DNA of 8,422 nt from RGIG990 sp045589455 (GCA_045589455.1 JAZNPC010000030.1:1-8422); one strand, 5' to 3'; numbered from the stretch's first letter, positions 1 to 7,077 are shown. Notes: generated by a model from the letters alone, not told the origin. Numbers and translations are program-made.

Positions 1-1
1 C

Positions 2-52
2 CTTTTAGATTACTATCTTGAAAGACAAGTAGCTATGACATCAAGTATATAA
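2..52 (+). CDS. Possible C-terminus of the intron-encoded reverse transcriptase/maturase (partial)
   Basis: An open frame enters from the left edge and ends with TAA at 50-52, encoding LLDYYLERQVAMTSSI. The stop falls 18 nt before domain V, where intron-encoded proteins (held in domain IV) normally end. The stretch is too short to show any RT, X or endonuclease motif, so the call rests on position alone. If the intron carries no ORF, or its ORF is broken, this is just domain IV RNA. Confidence 0.35.
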   Translation, partial: LLDYYLERQVAMTSSI

Positions 53-70
53 AAGAAAAAAAAATGGGTT

Positions 71-138
71 GAACCGCCGTATGCCGAACGGCACGTACGG
101 TGGTGTGAGAGGAGGAGTTAAAACTCCTCCTACTCGAT
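71..138 (+). ncRNA. Group II intron domains V and VI
   Basis: Domain V: a lower stem pairs 74-80 with 97-103 and contains a G76-T101 wobble. The catalytic-triad position reads CGC (75-77). A two-base CG bulge lies at 94-95, and the upper stem 82-85/90-93 is closed by the tetraloop GAAC (86-89). Domain VI: a basal stem GAG 107-109 with CTC 133-135, an unpaired A132 as the candidate branch point, and a perfect 8-bp stem GGAGGAGT (111-118) / ACTCCTCC (123-130) with a four-base loop. These elements form the catalytic core and lariat branch of the ribozyme. All expected parts are intact, so this end shows no decay. Confidence 0.87.
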
Positions 139-707
139 TATTTGTTTGAGGTTGAATTAATAGAATAACAACACCCACAATAATTTTGTCTATAAAGATT
201 ATATTCTTTTGCTAATCGAGTGGAATTTAAGAAACCATTTTGCTTCTTAAAATTATAATGCTCAAATATTAAAGGTGTGCCTTGTTCTGTAGCAACCTCA
301 GCAAGCATATCTCCAACACAAAAGATTTGCTCGCTGTTTTTGTGTGGGCTAACAGTAAGTGTTGTTGTGAATGAGGTGAAACCATTTTTTGTTGCATACC
401 GTGCTGCGCGCGAGAGGTTATATGTAAAGCACATAGTGCAGCGTTTCCCTCCTTCAGGCTCCTTTTCATAGCCAGCAATTCCTCCGCGCCATGCTTCGTT
501 GTCATATTTGTCTATAACCAGTTCTACATTGACAAGATTGGCTAGCTTTTGAATTGTTTCAAGGCGCTTATCATATTCTTCCTTGGGCATAATGTTGCTG
601 TTAGAAAAAAATAAAACAGGTTCAATACCTTCATTTCTAAGTGTTTCAATGCAGTGGGTTGCACATGGGCCACAGCATGCATGAAGTAATATTTTCTTTT
701 GATCCAT
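138..707 (-). CDS. queH: Epoxyqueuosine reductase QueH
   Basis: Catalyses the last step of queuosine synthesis, reducing epoxyqueuosine to queuosine in the anticodon loop of GUN tRNAs. QueH is the cobalamin-independent alternative to QueG. The 189-residue protein is full length for the family (former DUF208). The N-terminal LLHACCGPC carries Cys11, Cys12 and Cys15; RCTMCF carries Cys90 and Cys93; the C-terminal YCGCC carries Cys177, Cys179 and Cys180. These clusters are the family's metal/Fe-S ligands. It is the last gene of the leftward cluster, starting 11 nt after the previous stop, with no clear Shine-Dalgarno site; translation by re-initiation is likely. The last base of its TAA stop is the last base of a group II intron inserted antisense. 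Only about eight residues follow the YCGCCYS motif, so little or nothing of the protein is lost. No other queuosine genes are in the window. Confidence 0.93.
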   Translation of the reverse strand: MDQKKILLHACCGPCATHCIETLRNEGIEPVLFFSNSNIMPKEEYDKRLETIQKLANLVNVELVIDKYDNEAWRGGIAGYEKEPEGGKRCTMCFTYNLSRAARYATKNGFTSFTTTLTVSPHKNSEQIFCVGDMLAEVATEQGTPLIFEHYNFKKQNGFLNSTRLAKEYNLYRQNYCGCCYSINSTSNK

Positions 708-718
708 ATTACATTATT

Positions 719-1753
719 CTAGTTTACTAAATTTGTTAAAGTTAAGATTGCTAATGTTGTAGCTTCTAAAGAATTATATGAATTTCGTGAAAGAGCTTCT
801 TCATTAATATATTCCTCCCAATATGGCAATCCAGAATTTGGACAATATATTTGTAAGGCAATAATGCGGTTAGCTAAATGATTTCGCCAATCATAAGGGA
901 AAAGTGTTGTGTCTAGGGCTAGCTGTCTATTTGAAAAGCTTGATGCAAATATCATACAAAGAAAACCTAACTGAGGTGTCAGCCTTTCATTAGCGCCAGG
1001 AGAAGGATTATGATACCCAAGCTGTAGCTTGCTAGATATGTATCTTAGGTATGCTTTAGCATCGTTTGCTGGAATTTGAGAGCTTGTTCTCATGAGCCTA
1101 GATATACCTATAATAGAAATAGAAAGCAAATCGTCTTCTGCTACGCTTGACTGTTCTCGAATAATTGTATCAAAGCATTCTATAGAAAGTGAGTTATATT
1201 GCGCTAATGCTAAAATTAAAAAGTATTTGCCAATAGGGTCAAGCTCGCGCACGCTTTGTGTAGAAATATTATTTAGGTGGTCCAAAGCGCCTTCAGGAAC
1301 TAAATCTGTTTGTCTAACAATCGCTAATAAGTTAAGAACAATCGCAGCCTCCTTTATCTGTTGAGTAGACCAAGGCTTATTAGCATTGTCTTTTAACCAT
1401 TCATGAGCAGCAATTGTGGCTATGGATAATTCATTAGAATAAAATGGAGAAGTATCTAACCCATCAAATAATGCAAGAGCAGGAAGAATTGTTTCCTCAC
1501 CAGAATCTGTTGTCCATGTGCCGTTGTCGTTCTGAAGTTCAACTAGAGCATACCTAGCTCTATCAATAGTAGCATATGCCTCTCTATTAATAGATTCTGG
1601 TAATTCAGAAGAGTTACTTCTAATGATTGAGATTTTTGTTCCTATATGAACAGGAGCAAATGGCGCTTCAGCAAATGTTATTGGCTCTGCTGCATGGCAG
1701 AGTAGGGTACAACAAAAAATTGTAATGCAAGCAACAGGCCAAGTGTTTAACAT
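719..1753 (-). CDS. Exported helical-repeat protein, squalene-cyclase/prenyltransferase-like fold
   Basis: Function unknown. Residues 1-22 form a signal peptide (hydrophobic core, likely cut after CHAA before EP), so it is probably periplasmic. Residues 60-82, with RARYALVELQNDNGTW, match the helix-turn signature of alpha/alpha-toroid repeats in terpenoid cyclases and prenyltransferases. The helical pattern continues to a C-terminal stretch (residues 295-342, ALQIYCPNSGLPYW then a LEATTLAILTL helix) that resembles a closing repeat. The DxDD and zinc-ligand motifs of true cyclases or prenyltransferases are not seen, so a catalytic role is not supported; a binding or structural role is more likely. 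The start is preceded by GAGAAAATT, a weak ribosome binding site, and lies 20 nt after araD. Six cysteines, three of them in the signal peptide, are unremarkable. The fold call is from the repeat pattern only. Confidence 0.8.
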   Translation of the reverse strand: MLNTWPVACITIFCCTLLCHAAEPITFAEAPFAPVHIGTKISIIRSNSSELPESINREAYATIDRARYALVELQNDNGTWTTDSGEETILPALALFDGLDTSPFYSNELSIATIAAHEWLKDNANKPWSTQQIKEAAIVLNLLAIVRQTDLVPEGALDHLNNISTQSVRELDPIGKYFLILALAQYNSLSIECFDTIIREQSSVAEDDLLSISIIGISRLMRTSSQIPANDAKAYLRYISSKLQLGYHNPSPGANERLTPQLGFLCMIFASSFSNRQLALDTTLFPYDWRNHLANRIIALQIYCPNSGLPYWEEYINEEALSRNSYNSLEATTLAILTLTNLVN

Positions 1754-1773
1754 AATTTTCTCAAAATTATTTT

Positions 1774-2523
1774 TTAGTTTTGCCCATAATAAGCATTTGC
1801 ACCATGCTTACGAAAATAGTGCTTATCTAAAACATATTGAGGTACAGTCTCTGCTTTTGGATTTATTAGACGTGTGTTCATAGCCATTAGAGCTATTTGT
1901 TCTAGGGCAATAGCATTCTCTACCGCTTTTTTAGCTGTTGGTCCCCATGTGAATGGAGCATGACCAGAAACTAATACTCCAGGAACAGCAACAGGATCTA
2001 GCTCTGCCTCACATTGAATAATTTTCCCGCACAATTCTTCTTGTGTATTACCACCAGAAAAGTGTTGGAAGCGCTCTATAATTACATTACCCGTGTTAAG
2101 CTCGTATGCTTCCTCAACCTCCTCTTGTGTTAGTATGCGGGTACAAGGGACTGGACCATGGAAGTGATCTGCATGTGTGGTGCCGAAGCAAGGAATTTCT
2201 ATTCCTGCTTGAGCAAATGATGTTGCACTCGCAGAATGTGTATGAACAACACCGCCAATGCTGTCCCATGCATTATACAATGCCAAATGTGTTGGAAGAT
2301 CAGAAGAAGGGCGAAGCTTGCCTTCAACAATATTGCCATCAAGATCAACAAGAACAATGTCCTCTGGAGTAAGTTTTGCATAATCTACACCACTAGGCTT
2401 AATTGCAACAATTCCATCCTCACGATCAATCCCAGAAACATTGCCCCAAGTAAGAATGACAAGACCATTCTTTACAAGCTCAATATTTGCATCATAAACC
2501 TTTTGCTTTAATTCTTCTTTCAT
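1774..2523 (-). CDS. araD: L-ribulose-5-phosphate 4-epimerase
   Basis: Converts L-ribulose 5-phosphate to D-xylulose 5-phosphate by retro-aldol/aldol chemistry, feeding L-arabinose (or, in the UlaF/SgbE paralogues, ascorbate or gulonate) carbon into the pentose phosphate pathway; cytoplasmic. The sequence follows E. coli AraD closely from LTWGNVS and KPSGVDY to HYFRKHGANAYYGQ. Zinc ligands His94, His96 (VVHTHS) and His188 (SGHAPF), and the catalytic residues Asp75 (SSD), Asp119 (THAD) and Tyr246, are all present. At 249 residues it is about 18 longer than the E. coli enzyme. The extra length lies between GNVIIERF and VPGVLV (about residues 153-180). No arabinose isomerase, kinase or transporter is nearby, so AraD, UlaF and SgbE cannot be told apart by context; araD is the generic name. 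A strong Shine-Dalgarno site precedes it. Confidence 0.95.
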   Translation of the reverse strand: MKEELKQKVYDANIELVKNGLVILTWGNVSGIDREDGIVAIKPSGVDYAKLTPEDIVLVDLDGNIVEGKLRPSSDLPTHLALYNAWDSIGGVVHTHSASATSFAQAGIEIPCFGTTHADHFHGPVPCTRILTQEEVEEAYELNTGNVIIERFQHFSGGNTQEELCGKIIQCEAELDPVAVPGVLVSGHAPFTWGPTAKKAVENAIALEQIALMAMNTRLINPKAETVPQYVLDKHYFRKHGANAYYGQN

Positions 2524-2527
2524 AGGA

Positions 2528-2535
2528 CACCTCCC
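2528..2535 (-). promoter_or_regulatory. Strong Shine-Dalgarno site of araD
   Basis: On the minus strand the sequence is GGGAGGTG, with the GGAGG core 6 nt before the ATG at 2523. It is the best ribosome binding site of the cluster, while the two genes after it have weak or no site. The araD product is therefore probably made at a higher rate than its downstream neighbours. Confidence 0.75.
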
Positions 2536-2577
2536 AAAATAATTAAATATAAAATGTTATTCTTTTTGTTTAATAAT

Positions 2578-3891
2578 TTATCTGCTAATAATTTTTGTTT
2601 TTTCTATAGCAGTTGTTATACCAGGTTTTGTTTCTAGATAAATAAACTCTGCATCATCACGAAGATACATACCACGATATGTTGTTGTATTGGTTTTTAC
2701 TTCAAAATCTGGAATAAATAAGCGCTTTAGCTTAATTGTTCCCAATTGTTCAACGGAGTTGCGAGTTATTGTTTTTGTAAGCTTTACATCTGCATAACCA
2801 GCGCGAGAGAAAGTAATTTCATGCTCACCTTCAGGAATTAGATTTACTATTGTTTCTGCAGAGAGCTGATCAGATTCGCCTGCTGGTTCTGTTTTTGCAT
2901 ATTCAACACCATCTATCTTTATAGAAACGAATGCGGGAACTGTTACAACAGAAATTGCTCCGGAGTTTTGCTTTAGTCTAAATTCTTCGGTGCGATTTTC
3001 AGAAGGCTTCACATTAATAGTTCTTGCCATAAGCTCAAACCCTTTTAATTCTGCTCTAATTCTATATGAGCCAGCTTCAAAAGGAGAGATTTCAAGAGGC
3101 GATTCACCACGATATTGGTTGTTTATATAGATGCGAGCTTTTTCTGGGATTGTAACTATTTTTAGTGAAGATGGTAAAGGTGTTAGATTAGCATTAATTG
3201 CATGCTCTTGACCTGCAACGAGAGAAATTGTTTCAGAAAATTCTTCATATCCATCTAACAATATTTTTACAGTTGCATTACCTTCTGGGATATTATCAAG
3301 CGAGCATGGAGTAACGCCAACAGAAGAGCCATTAATAAAAACATTTGCACCGGTTGGCTCTGAAGAAATAATAGTAGTAGCAAATGTGCTAACTAGCTGT
3401 GTATGCAATTTTTGAGGTGTCTCAGAATCAATTTTTAAAATATGACTTTGAGGCTTGTATCCATTAAGATTTAGTTCAATATTGTATTCACCATACGTGA
3501 GATTTGTAATAAGTAATGGAGTTACACCAATATTTATTCCGTCTTTCGTAACTGTTGCTCCTTCAGGTTCAGATGTAACTAGCGCTAAACATGTGCTTGG
3601 TATAAGAGAGTAGCTCAATGTTTCTGAATAACCAGGGCGTAGCACAACTGTTTTGTATTCTGTTTTGTAACCATCTGCCTGAATCTCTATAACATATTTG
3701 TGCGTATTTGGATTTGCATGGAATGTAAATGGGGTGTTTCCCTTATATTCGCCGTCAATAATAACCTTTGCACCATAGGGACTTGTTTGAATTTCAAGTT
3801 TGCCATTAGGTGTTTGTTCTTCTGCATAGCAAGGTGATATTGCTGCTACAAGAAAAATTACCGAAAAGAAAAGCTTAAATATTGATTTCAT
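2578..3891 (-). CDS. Exported protein with five PEGA repeats
   Basis: The 437-residue protein begins with a signal peptide (residues 1-23, cut after CYA), so it acts outside the cytoplasm. Five beta-rich PEGA repeats of about 70 residues follow: roughly 30-98, 99-168, 169-238, 239-308 and 309-389. Each has the family pattern of TSEPEGA-like start, V-I-DG, G-TP and a closing GY. The second (SEPEGATV) and third (SEPTGANV) are closest to consensus; the fifth is longest. Residues 390-437 form a separate small beta domain (RGMYLRDDAEFIYLETKPG) of unknown role. PEGA domains are found in surface and regulatory proteins and are thought to mediate binding, but no ligand is known here. The start is 20 nt after the FHA gene stop with a good AGGAG site, so the two are almost certainly made together. 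No transmembrane helix after the signal peptide and no Lipobox are seen. Confidence 0.92.
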   Translation of the reverse strand: MKSIFKLFFSVIFLVAAISPCYAEEQTPNGKLEIQTSPYGAKVIIDGEYKGNTPFTFHANPNTHKYVIEIQADGYKTEYKTVVLRPGYSETLSYSLIPSTCLALVTSEPEGATVTKDGINIGVTPLLITNLTYGEYNIELNLNGYKPQSHILKIDSETPQKLHTQLVSTFATTIISSEPTGANVFINGSSVGVTPCSLDNIPEGNATVKILLDGYEEFSETISLVAGQEHAINANLTPLPSSLKIVTIPEKARIYINNQYRGESPLEISPFEAGSYRIRAELKGFELMARTINVKPSENRTEEFRLKQNSGAISVVTVPAFVSIKIDGVEYAKTEPAGESDQLSAETIVNLIPEGEHEITFSRAGYADVKLTKTITRNSVEQLGTIKLKRLFIPDFEVKTNTTTYRGMYLRDDAEFIYLETKPGITTAIEKTKIISR

Positions 3892-3911
3892 AATTGCCCT
3901 CTCCTGATAAA

Positions 3912-5294
3912 TTAGTGGGTTGTTCGAATGCGATCCTCTGCCTGACGTAATTGGCGATCATATTCTTGATAACGAGGATCGTGTCTATCTGGTATCATTT
4001 CACGTAGCTCCCGCAAATAATCTGCTGCTGTTTCCCAATCTTCAAGACGCCTTGCTAACTGTACCTCTGATTCTAGATTTTGTAATTTTTCTTCTAGGAT
4101 GGCTTCTGCCTCTCTTTTCCTGTCAAATGCGATGTCATATGCATCTGGTTTTGGTGAAAAGTTTTCAAGATACTCAATAGCCTTTGAATAGTTGCGAATT
4201 GCCTTAAATAAATTATCTGGGGCAATTTCCATCTCAGCATAAAATTTATCCGCAAGCAGAATTGATTCTAATGCTAATTCCTCTAATTTTTCTTTAGAAT
4301 AGTTAATTGATTTTAAATCCAATTCAGTTTCAGCAAAGGCACGAAGCTCATCACGTACGGAAGCAAAGATTTCATGGAACTGCTTATTTACAAATCTAAC
4401 AGTTTTGACTTCCTTTGTGTCAATTATTGTTATAGAAGTCTCGTTCCATTCTCCCTGTTTATTAATGTCTTCATAAAGGTCTGCAAGCGTAGAAAATCCA
4501 GCTTGATGGATTTTTTCTCTTAGGGATAAAATAAGCTCCTTACTTATAGGATGTTCAGATTTTTTTTCAACATGTCTGCCTTGTGCTAAATCATCAACTA
4601 TTGCGATTAGGTATCCATCATGAGTAAGCTTGATTTCATATCTAAAAATATTGCTTTCAGTTGCTTCAATTTCAGTGTAGTAAAATTCAAGAGAAGGCTC
4701 TAATGCTTTAACAGCAGTTGTGCTAGGGTCTTCTGATTCATTTTTCTGATTTAAAAATAAAAGCATAAAGATGCCTACAATAGCAAAGGTTGAAATAGCT
4801 ACAATAGCAAGATTTCTTATTGCCTTGATATCCTTTTTCTTTTGCTCCTTTGCTTGTTCGGTGGAGCCAGATGAGGAATTGAAGCCTAAATCAATTTTAC
4901 CATCATGAGCTTGCTTTGGTGCCCCTGCTTTGATGCTTGGCAAAATAGGATCATGGATTTTTTGCTCAGGCACGGCAGAGCCCATCGTTGTTGCATTTTC
5001 GCTTGCCTCTGTGAGTTTAATTGAAGTGTCGCCAATCTGAATAATATCGCCTACAGAAAGTTTAATTTCGTCTATGATTTTTCCGTTAACAGCTGTTCCA
5101 TTTGCAGAAGCAAGGTCGGTTAGCCAAAGCTCGTTGTTTCTCATGTCAATAGAGCAGTGATGACGAGAAAGTAGCTCGTCGGGTACTGCAAAATCATTCT
5201 TAGAAGAACGTCCAAGAGTTACGGGATAAGAGTTTATAATTTGAGCTTTTCCGACATTGTTGCCGCTTATGATTGTTAGTCTATATTCTTTCAT
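3912..5294 (-). CDS. FHA-domain transmembrane protein with periplasmic domain and TPR-like tail
   Basis: Likely a phosphothreonine reader that passes a signal across the inner membrane. The N-terminal FHA domain (residues 3-95) has its key residues: Gly28-Arg29-Ser30, Ser43-Arg44-His45-His46, and Asn65-Gly66-Thr67 with Asn70. A linker (96-155) ends in a positively charged patch KEQKKKD, then one membrane helix (161-181). By the positive-inside rule the FHA part is cytoplasmic and residues 182-460 periplasmic. Residues 200-322 resemble the DUF6438-type alpha/beta domain (YEIKLTHDGYLIAIVDD, then a helix, then ITIIDTKEVKTVRF); this is inference from pattern. Residues 335-456 are charged helices with TPR-like or coiled-coil features (LEDWETAADYLRELREMIP). 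No kinase domain is in the window, so the phosphorylated partner must lie elsewhere. It starts 35 nt after the exonuclease, with a GGAG site 5 nt before the ATG. Confidence 0.9.
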   Translation of the reverse strand: MKEYRLTIISGNNVGKAQIINSYPVTLGRSSKNDFAVPDELLSRHHCSIDMRNNELWLTDLASANGTAVNGKIIDEIKLSVGDIIQIGDTSIKLTEASENATTMGSAVPEQKIHDPILPSIKAGAPKQAHDGKIDLGFNSSSGSTEQAKEQKKKDIKAIRNLAIVAISTFAIVGIFMLLFLNQKNESEDPSTTAVKALEPSLEFYYTEIEATESNIFRYEIKLTHDGYLIAIVDDLAQGRHVEKKSEHPISKELILSLREKIHQAGFSTLADLYEDINKQGEWNETSITIIDTKEVKTVRFVNKQFHEIFASVRDELRAFAETELDLKSINYSKEKLEELALESILLADKFYAEMEIAPDNLFKAIRNYSKAIEYLENFSPKPDAYDIAFDRKREAEAILEEKLQNLESEVQLARRLEDWETAADYLRELREMIPDRHDPRYQEYDRQLRQAEDRIRTTH

Positions 5295-5329
5295 AGCTAC
5301 TCCAAATTATGGTTTTGCAAAGAATAATA

Positions 5330-6142
5330 TTAAAGCTTTATACTTTGAGAGGTTGGTGTGTTAGGAGGTGGTGCTGGCCAGCGTCCTGCCATTGCATTTT
5401 TTATGATTTCTTTTGTGTCGTGACCAAAATCACCACGTAGCATCCACTTAAGGAAGCTTGGCTCGTCTATAACAAGGTCACGCAAGCGAGTGCCTTTTTT
5501 CTTTCCGAAATTGATGGTTATTTCTCCATCAAGCCAACGTAAACGACCCTCTCTATCAAGCATAAATGGATCTCGTTCATTAATTAGACGATCCAATTCT
5601 TCTGGGTCTGTAGGAAGATCATCATATTTAGCAAATTCACCCTCAAGCACACGAAGTGTTGCCTCTGTATCAGCTTCAGCACCATGAGCATCAGTAAGCT
5701 CTTCATTGCAATAAAAACGCATTGCAGCAGATAAATCTCGAGGTTCCTTTTTATGAAAGATTCTCTGAGCGTCAAATTGGCGTCGTTCATTAGGGTTGAA
5801 TTTTAAATTACAGCGTAGAAATTCTTCTTCGAGAATAGGGATGTCTAATCTACCCATACCAAAGCCACCCAAATCACACTCTTCAAAATAATCAAAAATT
5901 TCATTAGCAACATCAGCAAATTTAGGGCAATCTTTGACCATGTCGTCATCAATACCATGTATCGCAATTGTTTCTATAGGAATAGGGCAGCCTGGATTTA
6001 AAAGCCAAGTTTGCGATGAGCGAGCACCATTTGTTTCAATTCTAATTACAGAAAGCTCAATAATTCTGTCTGTTCGTGCATTTAGTCCTGTTGCTTCAAT
6101 ATCAAATATAGCAAGAGGTCTATCTAATTTTATAAATCTCAT
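5330..6142 (-). CDS. DnaQ-like 3'-5' exonuclease with ExoX-type C-terminal domain
   Basis: A DEDDh-family 3'-5' exonuclease that would degrade DNA or RNA from the 3' end with two metal ions. With the chosen ATG (protein of 270 residues) the catalytic set is Asp14 and Glu16 (FDIEATG), Asp100 (RLDIPILEEE), His153 and Asp158 (HGAEAD), all intact. Residues 207-250 (ITINFGKKKGTRLRDLV then PSFLKWML) form the small domain that follows the nuclease in ExoX-like proteins. A Pro-rich tail ends the protein. No polymerase-binding or GIY-YIG part is seen, so it is not a PolIII epsilon or UvrC-like fusion; a repair or RNA-turnover role is possible. The frame can extend to TTG at 6151, but ATG 6142 gives MRFIKLDRPLAIFDIEATG, the usual family start. 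It is the first gene of the leftward cluster. Confidence 0.93.
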   Translation of the reverse strand: MRFIKLDRPLAIFDIEATGLNARTDRIIELSVIRIETNGARSSQTWLLNPGCPIPIETIAIHGIDDDMVKDCPKFADVANEIFDYFEECDLGGFGMGRLDIPILEEEFLRCNLKFNPNERRQFDAQRIFHKKEPRDLSAAMRFYCNEELTDAHGAEADTEATLRVLEGEFAKYDDLPTDPEELDRLINERDPFMLDREGRLRWLDGEITINFGKKKGTRLRDLVIDEPSFLKWMLRGDFGHDTKEIIKNAMAGRWPAPPPNTPTSQSIKL

Positions 6143-6179
6143 GATGTACAATTTTCCATTTAATTTTCTATACTATATT

Positions 6180-6208
6180 AATATATCATAATCATTATAT
6201 TGGTGCAA
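6180..6208 (-). promoter_or_regulatory. Candidate promoter of the six-gene leftward cluster
   Basis: On the minus strand TTGCAC (6203-6208) is followed after 17 nt by TATATT (6180-6185), placing the transcript start about 30 nt before the exonuclease ATG. Overlapping alternatives exist: TTGCAT (6209-6214) with TATGAT (6185-6190), and a perfect TATAAT (6194-6199) lacking a good -35. The region is so AT-rich that chance matches are easy; position is the main support. Confidence 0.35.
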
Positions 6209-6292
6209 ATGCAAAAATAAATGGGATATAAGTAGGGCACGTCTAAGCTATTTACCCGTTAAAAGATTAAATCAAAATATAAATTATTTAAA

Positions 6293-6329
6293 TTTAGCGC
6301 TTTATATGAATAATAACTATTACGCTAAA
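6293..6329. repeat. 7-bp inverted repeat in intergenic spacer
   Basis: TTTAGCG (6293-6299) and CGCTAAA (6323-6329) are perfect inverted arms separated by 23 AT-rich bases. It lies in the 255-nt spacer between the exonuclease start (6142) and the end of the YiiX-like gene (6398). It could be an operator or a weak hairpin; there is no T-run to make it a terminator. Apart from this repeat and the candidate promoter I see nothing in the spacer. Confidence 0.3.
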
Positions 6330-6397
6330 AGCTTGTAGAAAATTTATGTTTGTACGGATATGAAAATAATTTATTTTTTAATAAAAATAAAACTAGC

Positions 6398-7030
6398 TTA
6401 AAAATCAATTTTGATTTCTTCAAAGTAATTTGGATCTAAACAAGCCTCTGGCAAAATAAATCCATCTACCTCTTCAAAAGAGAAATTTGGGTCTATCTTT
6501 TTTAATGACCAATAAATCAATTCTGTACAATAAATTTTTGAATCGTCATTTTTGTCAAATTCCCAATCAAAGGGTGTATTTATATATGCTTCCGCATTTT
6601 GTAAAAAAATCTCTGGAGAAAAGGTTTTTAAACGAACAAGACCAGCATCCTTTGAGGCAGCTATGAAGTTTTCAAGTGTAACTATACTGACAACACCAGA
6701 ACCAGTTACTTGGTTGCCGGAGGCATGTAAAACATGAAATTCACCATCAATTATTTTAATTATACCAACATGAGAGAATCTCTTGTCATGTGTATTTGCT
6801 GCTCTAAATCTGTCTGACCAGAATCCTGTTCCTGAACGGAGAATTATATCTCCGGTAGTCGCATTTTTTTTAATAGCATTATATTGTTGCTCAAAATTTA
6901 ATGTTGTTTTTATCTCTCTTGTTGTATATTCTACATATATTAGTCCAACAGACAACAAAATAAAAGCACAAAACCACAATAAGTTATGTTTCCAGGTGTT
7001 GGGGTTCGCATTTTTTTTGAAGAGGTTCAT
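6398..7030 (-). CDS. Membrane-anchored YiiX-like permuted papain-fold hydrolase
   Basis: A 210-residue member of the NlpC/P60-related, circularly permuted cysteine hydrolases (YiiX/YebB/YaeF group). These cleave amide or ester bonds of peptides, lipids or cell-wall compounds; the substrate here is unknown. One N-terminal membrane helix (about residues 16-34) follows a basic start, so the catalytic part (45-210) is probably periplasmic and inner-membrane tethered. The family landmarks are GDIILRSG (60-67), the catalytic His87 in FSHVGI, TPFDWEF (152-158) and the catalytic Cys168 in YCTELIYWS. All core residues are intact. The ATG has no Shine-Dalgarno site but a good promoter sits just upstream, predicting a very short leader. 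It is separated from the downstream cluster by 255 nt and is probably transcribed alone. Confidence 0.85.
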   Translation of the reverse strand: MNLFKKNANPNTWKHNLLWFCAFILLSVGLIYVEYTTREIKTTLNFEQQYNAIKKNATTGDIILRSGTGFWSDRFRAANTHDKRFSHVGIIKIIDGEFHVLHASGNQVTGSGVVSIVTLENFIAASKDAGLVRLKTFSPEIFLQNAEAYINTPFDWEFDKNDDSKIYCTELIYWSLKKIDPNFSFEEVDGFILPEACLDPNYFEEIKIDF

Positions 7031-7048
7031 CGTTTTATGTCGTTAGAT

Positions 7049-7077
7049 TGTATAAATTAATTTTTTGTATAAGACAA
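7049..7077 (-). promoter_or_regulatory. Sigma-70-type promoter of the YiiX-like gene
   Basis: On the minus strand TTGTCT (7072-7077), a 17-nt spacer and TATACA (7049-7054) precede the gene. The predicted transcript start near 7042 leaves only about 11 nt before the ATG, which explains the lack of a ribosome binding site and suggests near-leaderless translation. Confidence 0.6.

Larger units (their letters stand above)
1..138 (+). mobile_element. Group II intron, 3' end only (chloroplast-like class)
   Basis: Self-splicing retroelement; only its last part is in the window and the rest lies to the left. What is seen is a domain V hairpin (about 71-105), a domain VI hairpin (107-138) and an AT dinucleotide at 137-138 that fits the AY 3' end of such introns. 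The single A at 132 sits 7 nt from that end, the usual place of the branch-point A. The GAACCGCCGTA start of domain V and the CTACTCGAT end resemble bacterial chloroplast-like (CL) introns, from memory of the family. The intron lies antisense to queH and ends inside its stop codon. Class assignment is an inference; that it is a group II intron end is well supported. Confidence 0.88.

Noticed and set aside
111..130. Perfect hairpin just after queH could be its transcription terminator
   Set aside because: On the minus strand it is followed by TCTCACACC rather than a T-run, and it is fully explained as intron domain VI.
2106..2372. Rightward frame of 88 codons inside araD
   Set aside because: It is the antisense of strongly conserved epimerase sequence, with no domain and no ribosome site.
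6371..6392. A/T-only palindrome after the YiiX-like gene as a terminator
   Set aside because: The arms contain no G or C, so the stem would be too weak; such palindromes are expected by chance in DNA this AT-rich.
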